A DNA stretch of 64,000 nucleotides from positions 22,596,011-22,660,010 of the forward strand of contig CM017556.1 in NCBI GenBank assembly GCA_007844125.1, written 5' to 3'. The translations under genes and the position numbers were made by a program. Positions 38,641-49,345 of the stretch are shown here, one piece after another. Position 1 is the stretch's first letter, and each line of letters opens with the position of its first letter. Below the pieces are notes generated by a model. It was not told the DNA's origin. It worked only from the letters and a program-made list of their open reading frames with translations, and searched no databases. This DNA is from Sinonovacula constricta (taxonomy: Eukaryota; Mollusca; Bivalvia; Cardiida; Solecurtidae).

Positions 38641-38924
38641 TTGACATTATTGTTTATTTTGTAAGATTTCTCCTAGTATACGATTACTACACTATATAAA
38701 ATATTGAAACGAAACAAGATATGAATGCGATTTCATTTGTTGATCAGTCTTATAAACATACCTTGTCCTCAAAACTTCTTCTATTCCACATTCTATAAAC
38801 TATTTATCTTATAGGTTTAATTGATATTGTCTAAATGATAATGTGGGTAAAATAAGGGAGGAAAACTGGACGTATAAAGCTTTAGATGGACAGTGTTGTT
38901 GTCGGTCAATATTGCCGACTGACC
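38641..38924. other. Sequence following module B
   Basis: CTTTTGAAGTTTTG at its start also follows module B at 47150, so homology continues past the core of B. Confidence 0.45.
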
Positions 38925-38936
38925 ATTCCAAGGCGA

Positions 38937-39218
38937 GGGATAGGTTGGGATTAGCCGATATTTTTGCCGATACTGTGCAGCGACATTTCTATCATTATAG
39001 CACAGGGGCACTTATGGGGGGCCCAGCGACTGAACCCGGCCAGTCCATTGTTCTGACACCGACGAGTCAGGTGTAATGCTGTCCCCTTAGCCCCGAGCGT
39101 TAGGAGGGAAGCCACTACTTCCAACTTTAAAGTCTTTGGTTTGACCCGGCCGGGGTTTGAACCCACGACCTTCCGATCCACAAGCCAACGCTCTTCCACC
39201 TGAGCTATTGCGGCCGGT
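38937..39218 (-). mobile_element. tRNA-derived SINE (type I), full length
   Basis: The best-preserved SINE in the window, flanked by a perfect 12-bp target-site duplication ATTCCAAGGCGA (38925-38936 and 39219-39230). Minus strand from 39218: GCCGCAATAGCTCAGGTGG (A box), GTCGTGGGTTCAAACCCC (B box), CTTCCCTCCTAACGCTCGG, GTCGGTGTCAGAACAATGG, ending with GGCTAATCCCAACC. The tRNA-like head is intact enough to suggest recent origin. The repeat H copy at 16.2 kb shows the uninterrupted target. Confidence 0.96.
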
Positions 39219-39345
39219 ATTCCAAGGCGATAACTGTCGTGTTTACTCTATTTGTTAAATGACCCATTACAGATTTTCAAATTTTGGTATATTTTGCAAT
39301 GCTCATAGGACTTTGTCATATATTCCTATTAACTGTTTATAATGT
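39219..39345 (+). repeat. Dispersed repeat H, copy 2 (SINE-interrupted)
   Basis: CCAAGGCGATAACTGTCGTG, ATGACCCATTACAGATTT, TTGCAATGCTCATAGGACTT match 16245-16400. The SINE sits at its left edge. Confidence 0.75.
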
Positions 39346-39775
39346 AGTCAATTTAGTTTAGTTATACGAGCTCAAAAACGTTACAATTATGATTACTTAG
39401 ATAAGTGATATTCACAGATGTACATATTAAATGAAGAAGAAAACATGTGAGTATTCGATGAAATAAAATGTTTTTAAACTATAAAAAGTAATGATTGGAT
39501 ACAAGGTTAATATCTATGTGCTAATTTAAAAAAAAATCTATTAGTGTTTTACCATTGTAAGTAGTAGAACAAATGTGTGCTCTTCTTTAACACGAGCATA
39601 AAGAAGTTGCAAACTGTGTAAAATAACTATGTCAAAAGCTTATTCGTCAGCTTACAGCATTGCGTGCATTGTGTTGAAATTATTTCGAATATGGACACTC
39701 CACGACATAATAACCACATGCGTTGCTTATATGTCATTATAATATTTCAAAATGAACAGATTCACAAGTTAAGTC
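39346..39775. other. Unannotated AT-rich sequence
   Basis: Nothing recognised. Confidence 0.5.
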
Positions 39776-39779
39776 AGAT

Positions 39780-40150
39780 AAAAGCGTCAAATTATGATAT
39801 TTAAAATTGTAATGCACCTGGAGCCTTAATCAAAACATAACCAATAACTTTTATTTACTTATATTATTGCCTTGTTATATTTTCTAATAAACAGCTGAAG
39901 GTTAATGTCATCAATTATACTTACATGTAGGCACTTAGAATTTTCAAAACATCAAATGTCACTACAGTTCTGCAAATCTGTATTTTCATTTTACAATGGC
40001 AATTTCGGTTTACCGGTAAGAAAAAAAATGGTAAAATCAGCATTGCATCTTAAAAGCAAGTTGTTTTTTTTTTATAATTGTTTAAAGTAATTGATAATCA
40101 AGTATGACGCGATATGACTTGTGACATTGACTGTTATTGGCTAAATGCCT
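39780..40150 (+). repeat. Module E, copy 2
   Basis: ATCAGCATTGCATCTTAAAA at about 40035 and AGTATGACGCGATATGAC match 21780-21850. This copy also has the undisturbed form of the 47.9-kb TIR insertion site. Confidence 0.7.
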
Positions 40151-40825
40151 AATAGGAATCAATATTGTACAATCAGGTACATTTAGGATGTTTCAAGTTG
40201 TGGTTACTATGTATTACAATAATTAATCATATGAGATTTAAATTTCAAATTTAACATAATATTAACTTTATTTTCTGTATTAACAATGTGAATTTTTTAA
40301 ACTTAATTCGCAAAGGGAGCTGAGAGTGGCTTCTTTGAATTCCCTGAGACTCATGATTTTGTTTGTGTTGATACATTTATATAATAAATACTTTTTGTAT
40401 GGCATATCTGAAATATGTTGACCTAGGACGGTCTCAATAAACGTAAACGATTACCAATATTATTTATTTTGCTTAATTTCGTATAAGAAATTATAATTGA
40501 ATAAAACACAAACCATGAACTATCATTGTCAAATTTAGAAATTAAGACGGAAGCGTATAATTAAATATGATAGTTTTGCTATAAAATTATAATTTATTAT
40601 TTTGTGGTTTCATTTCATGATACCTAAGGCAAGTCCTATTTAATCATATACCATTATTTGGTACCGCACATCTTCTTTTACGTAGACACTATTCGTATTT
40701 ATGATACGTTTTGTAAAGGAATGCTTTCATCACCAATTAAAACTGTACTGAATAACTGTTTGTTGACCGTTTTGTTATACACTTAGAGGCATCAGCAGTT
40801 CAAGTGTGTGTGCATTTGTGCAGTC
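40151..40825. other. Unannotated AT-rich sequence
   Basis: No gene recognised. Confidence 0.5.
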
Positions 40826-40829
40826 AGTT

Positions 40830-41045
40830 TCGAAATATTTAAACGAATGACGGTTCTATTGGGGGGAAAAATGCAATTCTTCCATAGGCATGTTGTTTGC
40901 AGACAGAAGAAAGGGTTTTATTACGTATCATTTTTTAATATTTGATTCTTTCATATAACTTAATAAGATGATTTTTAACAAGTATAGAGAAATAAAAACA
41001 TATTCATATTTTGCAAAACTGTAAAAGTCATTGACTTACACTTCC
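40830..41045 (+). repeat. Module D, copy 3 (3' part)
   Basis: GATTCTTTCATATAACTTAA, AACAAGTATAGAGAAATAAA and AAACTGTAAAAGTCATT match 49262-49345 in order. Confidence 0.72.
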
Positions 41046-41220
41046 AATGTGGGATAATCAATCGTATATATTGCTACACCTTTTCGGCAATTTGTCGATT
41101 TGCCAAATAGTTGTAGCTGCGTATATCTTAACTTCTGCAAATTTATTGATTCGTAATTAGTCATAGCAGGTAATGAGACTTTGCGGAATTACTCAGTACA
41201 TCACATGTACACACATTGTA
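41046..41220. other. Unannotated sequence
   Basis: Nothing recognised. Confidence 0.5.
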
Positions 41221-41405
41221 ATATATATATAGTTATAGTTATAGTTATAGTTATAGTTATAGTTATATAGTTATAGTTATATAGTTGTAGTTATATGTAG
41301 CTATAGGTATAGCTAAAGCTATATAGTATATATAGTTATAGTTGTATACATTTGTTTATAGTAATATATAGTTACATACAGTTATATAGTTATAGCTATA
41401 TAATA
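41221..41405 (+). repeat. (TATAGT)n microsatellite, degenerate
   Basis: Tandem TATAGT hexamers, regular to about 41285 then degenerate with TATATA and AGCTATA variants. Confidence 0.93.
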
Positions 41406-42360
41406 TGTACTTGCTATACATTAATGTAACTACCGACAGTTTGTTCAATGTGTGTGCTGTTTTTAATTGCGCGCTATTTTAACAGTACGACCTTCAGTGA
41501 TATAAGCATTACAGTGTATTGAGGTAGTGGGTACCTACACCCCTACTGACAGTGTTGTGTATAAAGCCATTGAGTGAACTAAATATTTTACTCTGTTTTT
41601 TGTCGATATTAATGAAATATCAGTTTAACAACTCTTCAAATGACGTGTCTATGAATATTTGTTCTTAGGTATCGTTAAGACAATATGACAACCAAAGTCT
41701 GAAAACGCTAATGTTTACCATATAGTTGTCATTGTTTATATAACAGTTTATATAACAGACACTCACGTAAAATTATCGTATAAAATTGGTTATGTATACA
41801 ACAGATAAAGAATAAGGTGATATGTTTTATGTATAAAATGATCTTATGATAAAATTGAATGAGCCCTTCAGCAGGACGGGCATTTTGAAACTACGTTTGA
41901 GATAAACGAAGTAATAATTTCATTATTAAAACCTATTAAGTATATACACAATAACTTCTTTATTTTCAATAAAACAGCTTGTGGCGTTCACAGAAAACTG
42001 CAATACGTTTTGCATATCATACCTAAATTTACTATTATGCTATTGTCTTTAAAAGCGGAAAGGAGACATATTGGGGCATATTGACTTATGTTGATCTACA
42101 GTCTCTTTTTTCTGATTTTCTTAATGAATTAAAGGCCGATAAAAATATCAACACAATATTGACAATAACGTATTTACAGCAAAATACATTAAATTACGTC
42201 GTTGCAATAAGAAAATAAGACAAAATCCATGCGTACTGCAATATATGTTAAAAATTGAAAAGACACATGACAATGATATTCACATGGCAGTCAGTTGTAA
42301 AAGTTGTGATAAGACATTAAACAAAATAGAGCAAACCGAAAAGTTACCCCCTTATCTTTC
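41406..42360. other. Unannotated AT-rich sequence
   Basis: No gene or repeat recognised. Confidence 0.5.
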
Positions 42361-42364
42361 TTAC

Positions 42365-42615
42365 ATATAAAACAGCTCTACATGTATGTTGGCGATGCCT
42401 GTACTTCGGGTCATCAAAGAGAAAATGAACGCCGTGACATCTTGATTCCTTTCTTGTGTTAATAAGAACGCCTTTGCGATAACTACTTCGCTGATTAGGT
42501 GAGCATAAACCTGTTTAAAGCCGACAATAAACCTTGGTTTGTGTATGTTTTACTGGTTGGAATTCCACGTAATGGTTGTGTTACTTATTATCAACACACT
42601 GTGTGCACTTTCAGG
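42365..42615 (+). repeat. Module C1, copy 3
   Basis: ATGTTGGCGATGCCTGTACT, TTGATTCCTTTCTTGTG, GATTAGGTGAGCATAAACC and GGTTTGTGTATGTTTTAC match 30890-31090. Confidence 0.8.
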
Positions 42616-42722
42616 AAGAAGTTATGGAACGGAAGTAAAATCAGGTAACATATATGTTAAGGCTAAACGATACTGGCTATATAGTGTGTGTGTGTGTATG
42701 TTTTATCTGTAATTGATGTAAA

Positions 42723-42819
42723 GGATATTGACCGAGGTGAAGGTCGTTCTTTCAAACGCTCGAGGTGTCAAGAAGCACGCGCATAGATGCACAGAACGAC
42801 CGAAACAAGGTCAATATCC
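42723..42819. mobile_element. 97-bp foldback / minimal TIR element
   Basis: Begins GGATATTGACCGAGG and GGTCGTTCT, ends AGAACGACC and AAGGTCAATATCC. Arms of about 27 bp are inverted with small mismatches around a ~43-bp loop. It may be a tiny MITE or a foldback regulatory element; copy number would decide. Confidence 0.7.
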
Positions 42820-44365
42820 GACATGTAAGAGAAAGGTTAGTGGAATGACAGTTATTGTTTTATAGACATCTTTGAAGATAAAAAACCATACCGTTGTAGA
42901 TGGACAAAATCCTTACAGGTATAGATCTTTTAACATGGTCATTTTAGCACACATTAGGGAATTTGAAGAAGGGAAGTAGTTTAAGCGACTACATTACAGC
43001 CTTGCGGAGTAACTTGATACTTATAAGCACACAATCAGCACTGTATATGTTTCATCACTATAGGACCAACATGGTTATATCACTATAGGACCAACCAGTG
43101 TACTGTGGATGACAGACGTGTCGACATGACGTATATCGGCGCATGTACAGTTCGAAGATATATTAGTTTGTGCTGTAAAAAGCTGGAATTGTTTAAAAAC
43201 GAAATACTTTTGATTCACATTTCCTTCCAAAATACAAGCTTTGAAAGGCAGCATGTTAACATACAATTCAGTGATAAGTTTCATTTTTTTTCCTTTATGT
43301 ATCAAGGTTTAGTATTTTTTCTGAACACAAAAAGAATAAACATAGAAAATAACAAAAATGAAAAACTGTGGCCAAGATGCTTTAAGCTTGAGTGGTGAAT
43401 TACTTTCTGTCACATATTTAGGTTAGATAAGATTTGGTTTGGCTATTTTCATTTCCGTCAAAGAAACTAAAAAAATGTATAAACGTTTGATTGCACGAAA
43501 TTGTGTGTGACTTTGGAGTTTGATAATTTGTGCATTTTTATCAACATATAACAATCTCGGAACGACTTGCTTTAACATAGGAACGCAAGTCCGCAGGTCC
43601 ATCTGTGCACGTGGACAAGTCTATTTTTTTCTTGAATAACTTTGTCTATGTGCACGGAAAGTGCTGCCCTGGAAATTTCCTTTTGTCAAAGCGACTCATG
43701 ATAAATAGACATCTATAAAATAAAGAAATAGGTGTGCAAGTGAAGAAATCAAGACAGAGACCAGAAGTCAGCTACATGACATTCCTCTTAAAGTATTTCG
43801 CTTCAGAAGTATTGAACGCACGAGTCGATCGATTGGTGGTAAGCGAAACTAATCTGTTGGTAAAAACTTTCTTAAATAAACCGGGACTGATATGAAATAC
43901 TTCGCAATATTTCGGTTATCACAGTGGATTAATGGCATCAAATCTAGGCCGAAACATAACAATGTTGTAAATATTAGTCCCTGGTTCAGATCAGCTTATA
44001 AAGGTAGAACCATATTTGATCGAGTCGGTGTCACAAGGATGTATCTGGTTATGGTTTAATGTAATGTATTCACAGCAAGCTATTAAAGAATACATAACAT
44101 TGTTTCGAATGGGCAATGTCTTGTATGACTGATTGTCGGCGAGGCGATAAATAATTGAAAAGATCGAACATGCAAACTACTACACTGTCCTGGAAAACGT
44201 CCGCCTCACTTTTGAAAGTTGTATCAAGGAAGTGTGTATTGTATTTTTCTAAAGAAACATTACAAGTTATACACTTTTTTAATTATAACGTATTTTTCGA
44301 TTTTCTTTTTCAAACGGTGCGTAGCCATATTGCTATGACCTTGTGTAGGGATGTAATCGCTAATC
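42820..44365. other. Spacer between C1 and C2 with little recognised
   Basis: A direct repeat TCACTATAGGACCAAC occurs twice near 43055 and 43080. ATACTTCGCAATATTTCGGT near 43897 resembles 51080, so this spacer belongs to the larger unit. Confidence 0.45.
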
Positions 44366-44369
44366 GAGA

Positions 44370-44640
44370 AAGTACAAATCCCCGGAGAGTGTCTGTCAGA
44401 ACCCAAGCACACCCAACCTCTCTTTCACTTCTTCTTAATGCAGATAACATGTGTGGAGTGTGGACTGCAGATCGTTTTATCATTAACATCGGTGGAATTC
44501 ATTTTAATTTTTTGATGCGCGGCGTGTTATGTTGTATGTTGCTTGTTTTGTCGAATATGCACTGATATACTGGCTATGCGGTGGACAGGCTTCATAATAA
44601 TTTTTTTTCTTTTCCGCAGAAATGAGCTTGACATTATGCA
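44370..44640 (+). repeat. Module C2, copy 3
   Basis: GTGTCTGTCAGAACCCAAGC, GCAGATAACATGTGTGGAG, CATTAACATCGGTGGAATTC and CGAATATGCACTGATATACTG. The 136-codon frame across it is not conserved in the other copies. Confidence 0.8.
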
Positions 44641-45255
44641 TAATAAGAGGATAATTTAATTTCTGTACTAAATGTGTAGGCTTTAACAGTTGTCATTACT
44701 AAAACAGCTGTTCAAGGGAGATAATAATTCTCGAGATGTTAACAAAATGGGCATACCAAAGTATACGAGTGCGACAAAATATGATAAACATTGTTTCTAA
44801 AGAGAAAAAAGTACATGCAGTTATCTTCCAAATATTATTTAACAGTATCGTATGTGTGTTATCAAAAACAATTTAAAAGCCTTATAATAACAGTAGACAA
44901 CAGTTCTACCACTGTATACACTATTCTCTAATGCTGCTTTTATTATTTTAGCACATTAGCTCATTTAGCTCATCGCACTTATTACAGTCACTGTAACAAC
45001 TTCATTAAAGAGAACCTCTGACGAATGCTTGAAAAGAACCACCGGTGCAAAGTTGATTAGTCTAAATACCGATGGGTTGAGTTCTCACTACAACGTATCA
45101 CATAAACGGGATATGAAGTGAAAAAAAGTGCATATTTGACTGACAAAAGACTAAAAGATCGTTGAAATGCCATTCAAACAGTCAGATAGAAACAAACAGA
45201 ACAGATACAATTTATAAAATTGCTAGATGATCATTAACAAGCAACCAAAGCCACA
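44641..45255. other. Unannotated sequence
   Basis: No gene recognised. Confidence 0.5.
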
Positions 45256-45259
45256 AGGT

Positions 45260-45558
45260 TTATCTTCGGGGTTTCCGAGTTTCAAGCACCACCCAATCAT
45301 ATTTGTCAAAAGCCATCTTAAAAAATACATAGATGGCTTTCTTATGCTCCAATTTTCTGCAGGTCTCAGGTACTGTAGAGTTATTGGGAGAGTCTGATTG
45401 GCAAGACCATTACAAAGTTATTGTTCTGAGAGTTCTCGCACCCTTCCCTTACAACATCATCTGATGAGAATAACACATTGTGCAATGTTACATCCATGCT
45501 ATGAGAGATTCTAGCTTTGTAATGGACGATTGAATAAGTTTGATATTCTGTTTCCGAC
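45260..45558 (-). pseudogene. Possible decayed exon, unknown protein
   Basis: Minus strand: an acceptor-like TTTGCTCCAATTTCAG sits directly before 45558. Translation then runs SETEYQTYSIVHYKARISHS through NNNFVMVLPIRLSQ to a stop at 45381. In another frame just past that stop is VPETCRKLEHKKAIYVFFKM then AFDKYDWVVLETRKPRR with a stop at 45260-45262. Both halves look like protein and would join with one frameshift, suggesting a broken terminal exon. I do not recognise the family. Confidence 0.3.
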
Positions 45559-46285
45559 CTGAAATTGGAGCAAACGTTTATCATCATTTTTCATTGCATG
45601 GAAAGCGTCATAGTAACAGATAGATAGTTTATGGACAAACATTTACAAGCATTTTCAATTTTGTGACTTTGAAAAAAAAAATTGAAGTGGTTGTTCTCAT
45701 CTGCAAGCGAATTTCCTTTATGTATACACATATAGAGAGTTACATCTAGATATATATATATTGCATTATAAACCATCCTGTGATGATCACACTTTTATAT
45801 CACGGTAAGGACTGACAGATTAAACTGTTGCTAGAGATAGCAGTTTTTGTTGACAACAAGACAGGGGGCCTTCAGCACGCGTCCTGTTAGACAAATGAAG
45901 CAAAAGTGAAGCAACTTATTATCCATTCTGTATGTTTAAAACAAAGGACATAAAATGAGTAACGTAAAAAAGAAGTGTTGACCGACATGTGAATGAAAAC
46001 GCCATATTATTCTTATATTCATATATTCTTATCCATTTCTGTCCTATGATATGGAAATGTGTTATACTTTTATACACAAATGGATACTTAAGCATGTTTG
46101 CTTACTTCTCACTAGTCAAAACATGTGTACAACAAAACCTCTAATTTATTACAAAGTCCTTTTTGTATAACAATATTCTGTTATATATTATGACAAAAAA
46201 AACAACGAATGAGTTCGAAATAAAAATTAACTTGTTGTCCTTCAAAATTGCTTAATAACCGAAACAAACCCACACATCACCAATA
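45559..46285. other. Unannotated sequence
   Basis: No gene recognised. Confidence 0.5.
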
Positions 46286-46289
46286 TTTA

Positions 46290-46553
46290 CTCAAATGTTT
46301 GTTTTGTTTGTTTATTGTGTTTATCGTCCCACCAACAGCATTTCAGTTATCTAGAGACGGTGTCCACTTGAAGCAGATATGTTGCTGCCTTCACTGTGTA
46401 AAGCATGCCGTGAACACCTGGCATGATACCATGATAGTCACATTATCTGGACACCGGTTCAGCGTTAGCAGGGGAGCTATACCACTATCATTTTTAACGA
46501 CTTTGGTATGTCGCGGCATGGGTTCGAATCCCGTACCTGGAGCCGACATGTCA
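46290..46553 (-). mobile_element. tRNA-derived SINE (type I), 5'-truncated
   Basis: Minus strand: CGGCTCCAGGTACGGGATTC (B-box region), ACCAAAGTCGTTAAAAATG, CTCCCCTGCTAACGCTGA, TCCAGATAATGTGAC, TATCATGCCAGGTG, then a 3' end GGTGGGACGATAAAC with (CAAA)-rich tail. This copy links the type I body to that tail; a similar tail lies alone at 51191. Confidence 0.82.
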
Positions 46554-46739
46554 TGTAAAAATCGAAATTGTTGTGTATTTGTCATTAAACTTAATATCTT
46601 AAATAGTAAGAGTGGCTTGCATGATATTATATGGATGGACAACCAATATGTGGATGTCTCTATTATTTTATGTGTATCTAAACAAATAAAAGCATAGGAA
46701 TCCTAAAATTGACGTTTTTTAAACTTCGCCAAATTATCG

Positions 46740-47130
46740 AGTTAGGGAATAATATTTCGAACAAGTTTATATCGAAGATCTGCTTTCATACGGAAAAAAA
46801 AGGAACAAGCGCTATAAAAAGAAAAAAATGTATATTTCCATGGACTACACAGACGTTTCGTATATCAATAAAATTGAGAAAATGTCCCAGAATTCAAAAC
46901 ATTTTCCAAGGCAAGAATGTTCAACGGGACATGGTCTTTGAAGATATACTAAAACTTGATGTACACGTCCTTTGTTTGTGTTTGTGATAGGTTTTGATTG
47001 ATGATTGTTTCCATTTAAAGCCTTTATTTTACACAGAATTGATTATATAAACCAATGTTCCATATACATAGATTGTCTTGGTGCGTTTAGAATTAATTAA
47101 ATTTGAAATTGCTAGATATATTTACAAACA
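46740..47130 (+). repeat. Module B, copy 3
   Basis: CAGAATTCAAAAC, TTTTCCAAGGCAAGAATGTT, CAACGGGACATGGTCTTTGA and CATATACATAGATTGTCTTG in module B order. Confidence 0.78.
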
Positions 47131-47635
47131 CGGTATGTGCGTTTCTTGCTGTCTTTTGAAGTTTTGGTGCTGCCACTTTGTTTATATAATTAGAATATTC
47201 TTTTGTAAACCACTACAATATATGTAAAACAATATCATTACATACCCTTTTATTTAATTGATCATTGTTACATTAATATCATTTATTATTAAGCCTCATT
47301 ATCTACCCATTTAATAAAATATATATGTAGAAGATCTTTAGAAGGCGCCTAAATTATCATTTTAAAATGGTATATGGAATTTTGTAAATATCTATATGAT
47401 CTTTTTCTGTAAAATCTGAACTTAAAACTGTTGTTATAGCTCGAACCAAACACATCCGTTTTAAAAGTGTTTGTTGTGATTATTCATACATCTGAAGTCG
47501 AAAATATGAAAAAAAAACATGTGAAAATCTTACAGCAGAATATATACTTAGTAGCTGAAGTTTTGTCATAGTTTTCCAGTTAATCGAGAAGAGAACGTAG
47601 TGTGCTGCTTTAAGTCATATCTAATCATTAATCAA
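47131..47635. other. Sequence between modules B and E
   Basis: No gene. CTTTTGAAGTTTTG at the start matches the sequence after B at 38620. Confidence 0.45.
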
Positions 47636-47639
47636 CACA

Positions 47640-47895
47640 TTTACATTTATATCAACTCAAAATGTCAAATGATGAGGCGATAAATTATAACTTACAACAA
47701 CGTTACTGTCACTCTTACCATTATATATTAATCCATAATATACTTTCTAACAAATCGCTGAAAGTCTTTATTATTTTTTTGTAAAAAAAGTCAGTGTTGC
47801 GTAAATAAAAATTAAACATCATTTTTCAGATGTTTCATTTAAACATTTAATGACAGGTTTGGTAAACCAAGTACGTATTAGTGAAATCACAATTG
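47640..47895 (+). repeat. Module E, copy 3, left part
   Basis: CCATAATATACTTTCTAACA and TTAGTGAAATCACAATTG match 21640-21790. Interrupted by the TIR element; resumes at 48304. Confidence 0.75.
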
Positions 47896-48303
47896 TATAG
47901 CTTGCGTATAATAACCCCGACTTGACCTTTAATATTAGCATCTATTAACGATCTAGCTCACACCTATATACGATCAATACCACGCCTTCCTTCCACCTCG
48001 GCAATTTACGCATGCAAATGAAAATCAATCGTGCTTTGTACGTTAAAAAAATCTCTTTTGAGGCTCGAACCCGTGACTTTTCGATCGCGGGTATTGCACG
48101 GTAACCCCTCGGCCACGCCGGTACTGTTAAGCCTCATACTTGTATTGAATATATAAACATTTATTTATGATTGTTCAACAAACATACCCGATCTTAGACG
48201 ACTGTCAGCGATTGCATTATCGATAACTAATTTTGCGTTCGTATTCGATAGATAATATATTCTTGCATAAAGGTCAAGTCGGGGTTATTATACGCAAGCT
48301 ATA
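47896..48303. mobile_element. 408-bp TIR element (MITE) with internal tRNA-like segment
   Basis: Perfect 35-bp inverted repeats at 47896-47930 and 48269-48303 (outer ends TATAGCTTGCGTATAATAAC). The outermost TA on each side may be a TA target-site duplication. Related copies of the flanking module at 21.8 and 40.0 kb lack the insert, showing the empty site. There is no transposase coding, so it would need a partner in trans. A tRNA-like Pol III promoter lies inside on the minus strand. Perfect arms imply relative youth. Confidence 0.88.
48054..48124 (-). repeat. tRNA-like segment with A and B boxes
   Basis: Minus strand from 48124: GTACCGGCGTGGCCGAGGGG (A box TGGCCGAGGGG) and GTCACGGGTTCGAGCCTC (B box). 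Spacing fits a tRNA, but the acceptor ends do not pair, so it is not a functional tRNA gene. It resembles the type II SINE head at 6545. Confidence 0.75.
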
Positions 48304-48380
48304 TCACTGTTTAATAACCAAGGCTTTTTCTAACTTAACTAACAAGTAGGCGTTACATGTCAGGATTTAAGTCATTGACA
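48304..48380 (+). repeat. Module E, copy 3, right part
   Basis: TCTAACTTAACTAACAAG and GCGTTACATGTC parallel CTAACTAAACAAG and GCATGACACG at 21815-21845. Confidence 0.6.
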
Positions 48381-48845
48381 GGATTTGTAATGAACAGAAA
48401 ACATTTTATTAAGACTTGTACAAAACATACATCGTCTAATTTCCAACGTCATCACAAAGAAGATATTAAGTCACGTGGTATAAACATGCATATATCATCA
48501 GCATGTTTCTGGAGGGTAAAATAAAATAATAAATTGATAACATGGTTTGTTTAATACAGTATATTCATTAAGCACATTTAAATAATTATTTATAATCGTT
48601 ACACGCTTTTCCATAAATTGTGCAATATTCAGAAGTATTTTCTTATTTGGTAAAGCCACCAAGTCGTTAAAGTTGTGAACAGAAGGTCTTCGGTAAATAA
48701 CAGATTCTCTATGTTTTTGTCTTAGGTTTTTACACAAAGGATATAAAATTATAAAATGGTATATTAATTCATTGTCTTTAATGAACTTACTTCGTACAAA
48801 CCGTTTCAGTAATGAAACTGTTTTGCACTCGCTTTCTTAAATAAA
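48381..48845. other. Unannotated sequence
   Basis: No gene recognised. Confidence 0.5.
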
Positions 48846-48849
48846 CAAT

Positions 48850-49345
48850 ACGATAGAATGATAGCAATTTGTAAATAACTCAAACCTTCCTAGGAAACAT
48901 TTTTGATAAAAGACCCGCGCTTGTTGCTTTGGTGGTCTTAAAGATAATTGACAAGTAGCCACATTTTACAAACTCTTTTTGAATTTTAGAGATAATTCAC
49001 TTCAAAAGGGTTATCGAAATATCTCTATAATCGCATTTCTGGGCAAATTAGCAGCACGGCGTTCCGTTGCAGGGAATACGGCTCTGTTTTGTGTCAGATA
49101 TTACGAACGTGTAATGTTTTCGCCATATGTGTAACAAGAGCAAAATTGTAATAGTGGGTTGAAGCTAAAAGTTGTTTCAAAGTCTGCAGTTATCATACAT
49201 ACGCCTGTTTATACAGATGTAAGTAGAGTTTTCATACATATCTGCTTCCTTAGTATGTTGTTCTTTCATATAACTTTATTACGTGCTTTCAGCAAGTATG
49301 GGGAAATAAAAACATGTCTATGATTTGGCAACCTGCTAAAGCCAT
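48850..49345 (+). repeat. Module D, copy 4
   Basis: GGTTATCGAAATATCTCTAT, AAATTAGCAGCACGG, GGGAATACGGCTCTGTTTTG and ACGAACGTGTAATGTTTTCG, close to 32200-32340. Confidence 0.88.

Noticed and set aside
38937..39218. Functional tRNA gene on the minus strand
   Set aside because: A and B boxes are present but the sequence continues as a SINE with target-site duplications; no paired acceptor stem.
43040..43100. Phage promoter-like CACTATAGG repeats
   Set aside because: Only a partial match, and no phage context in eukaryotic DNA; just a short direct repeat.
44155..44565. 136-codon protein in module C2
   Set aside because: The frame is not preserved in the other C2 copies.
48054..48124. Functional tRNA (Ser/Leu-like)
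   Set aside because: The acceptor arms do not pair and there is no proper variable arm; it is a tRNA-like segment inside a MITE.
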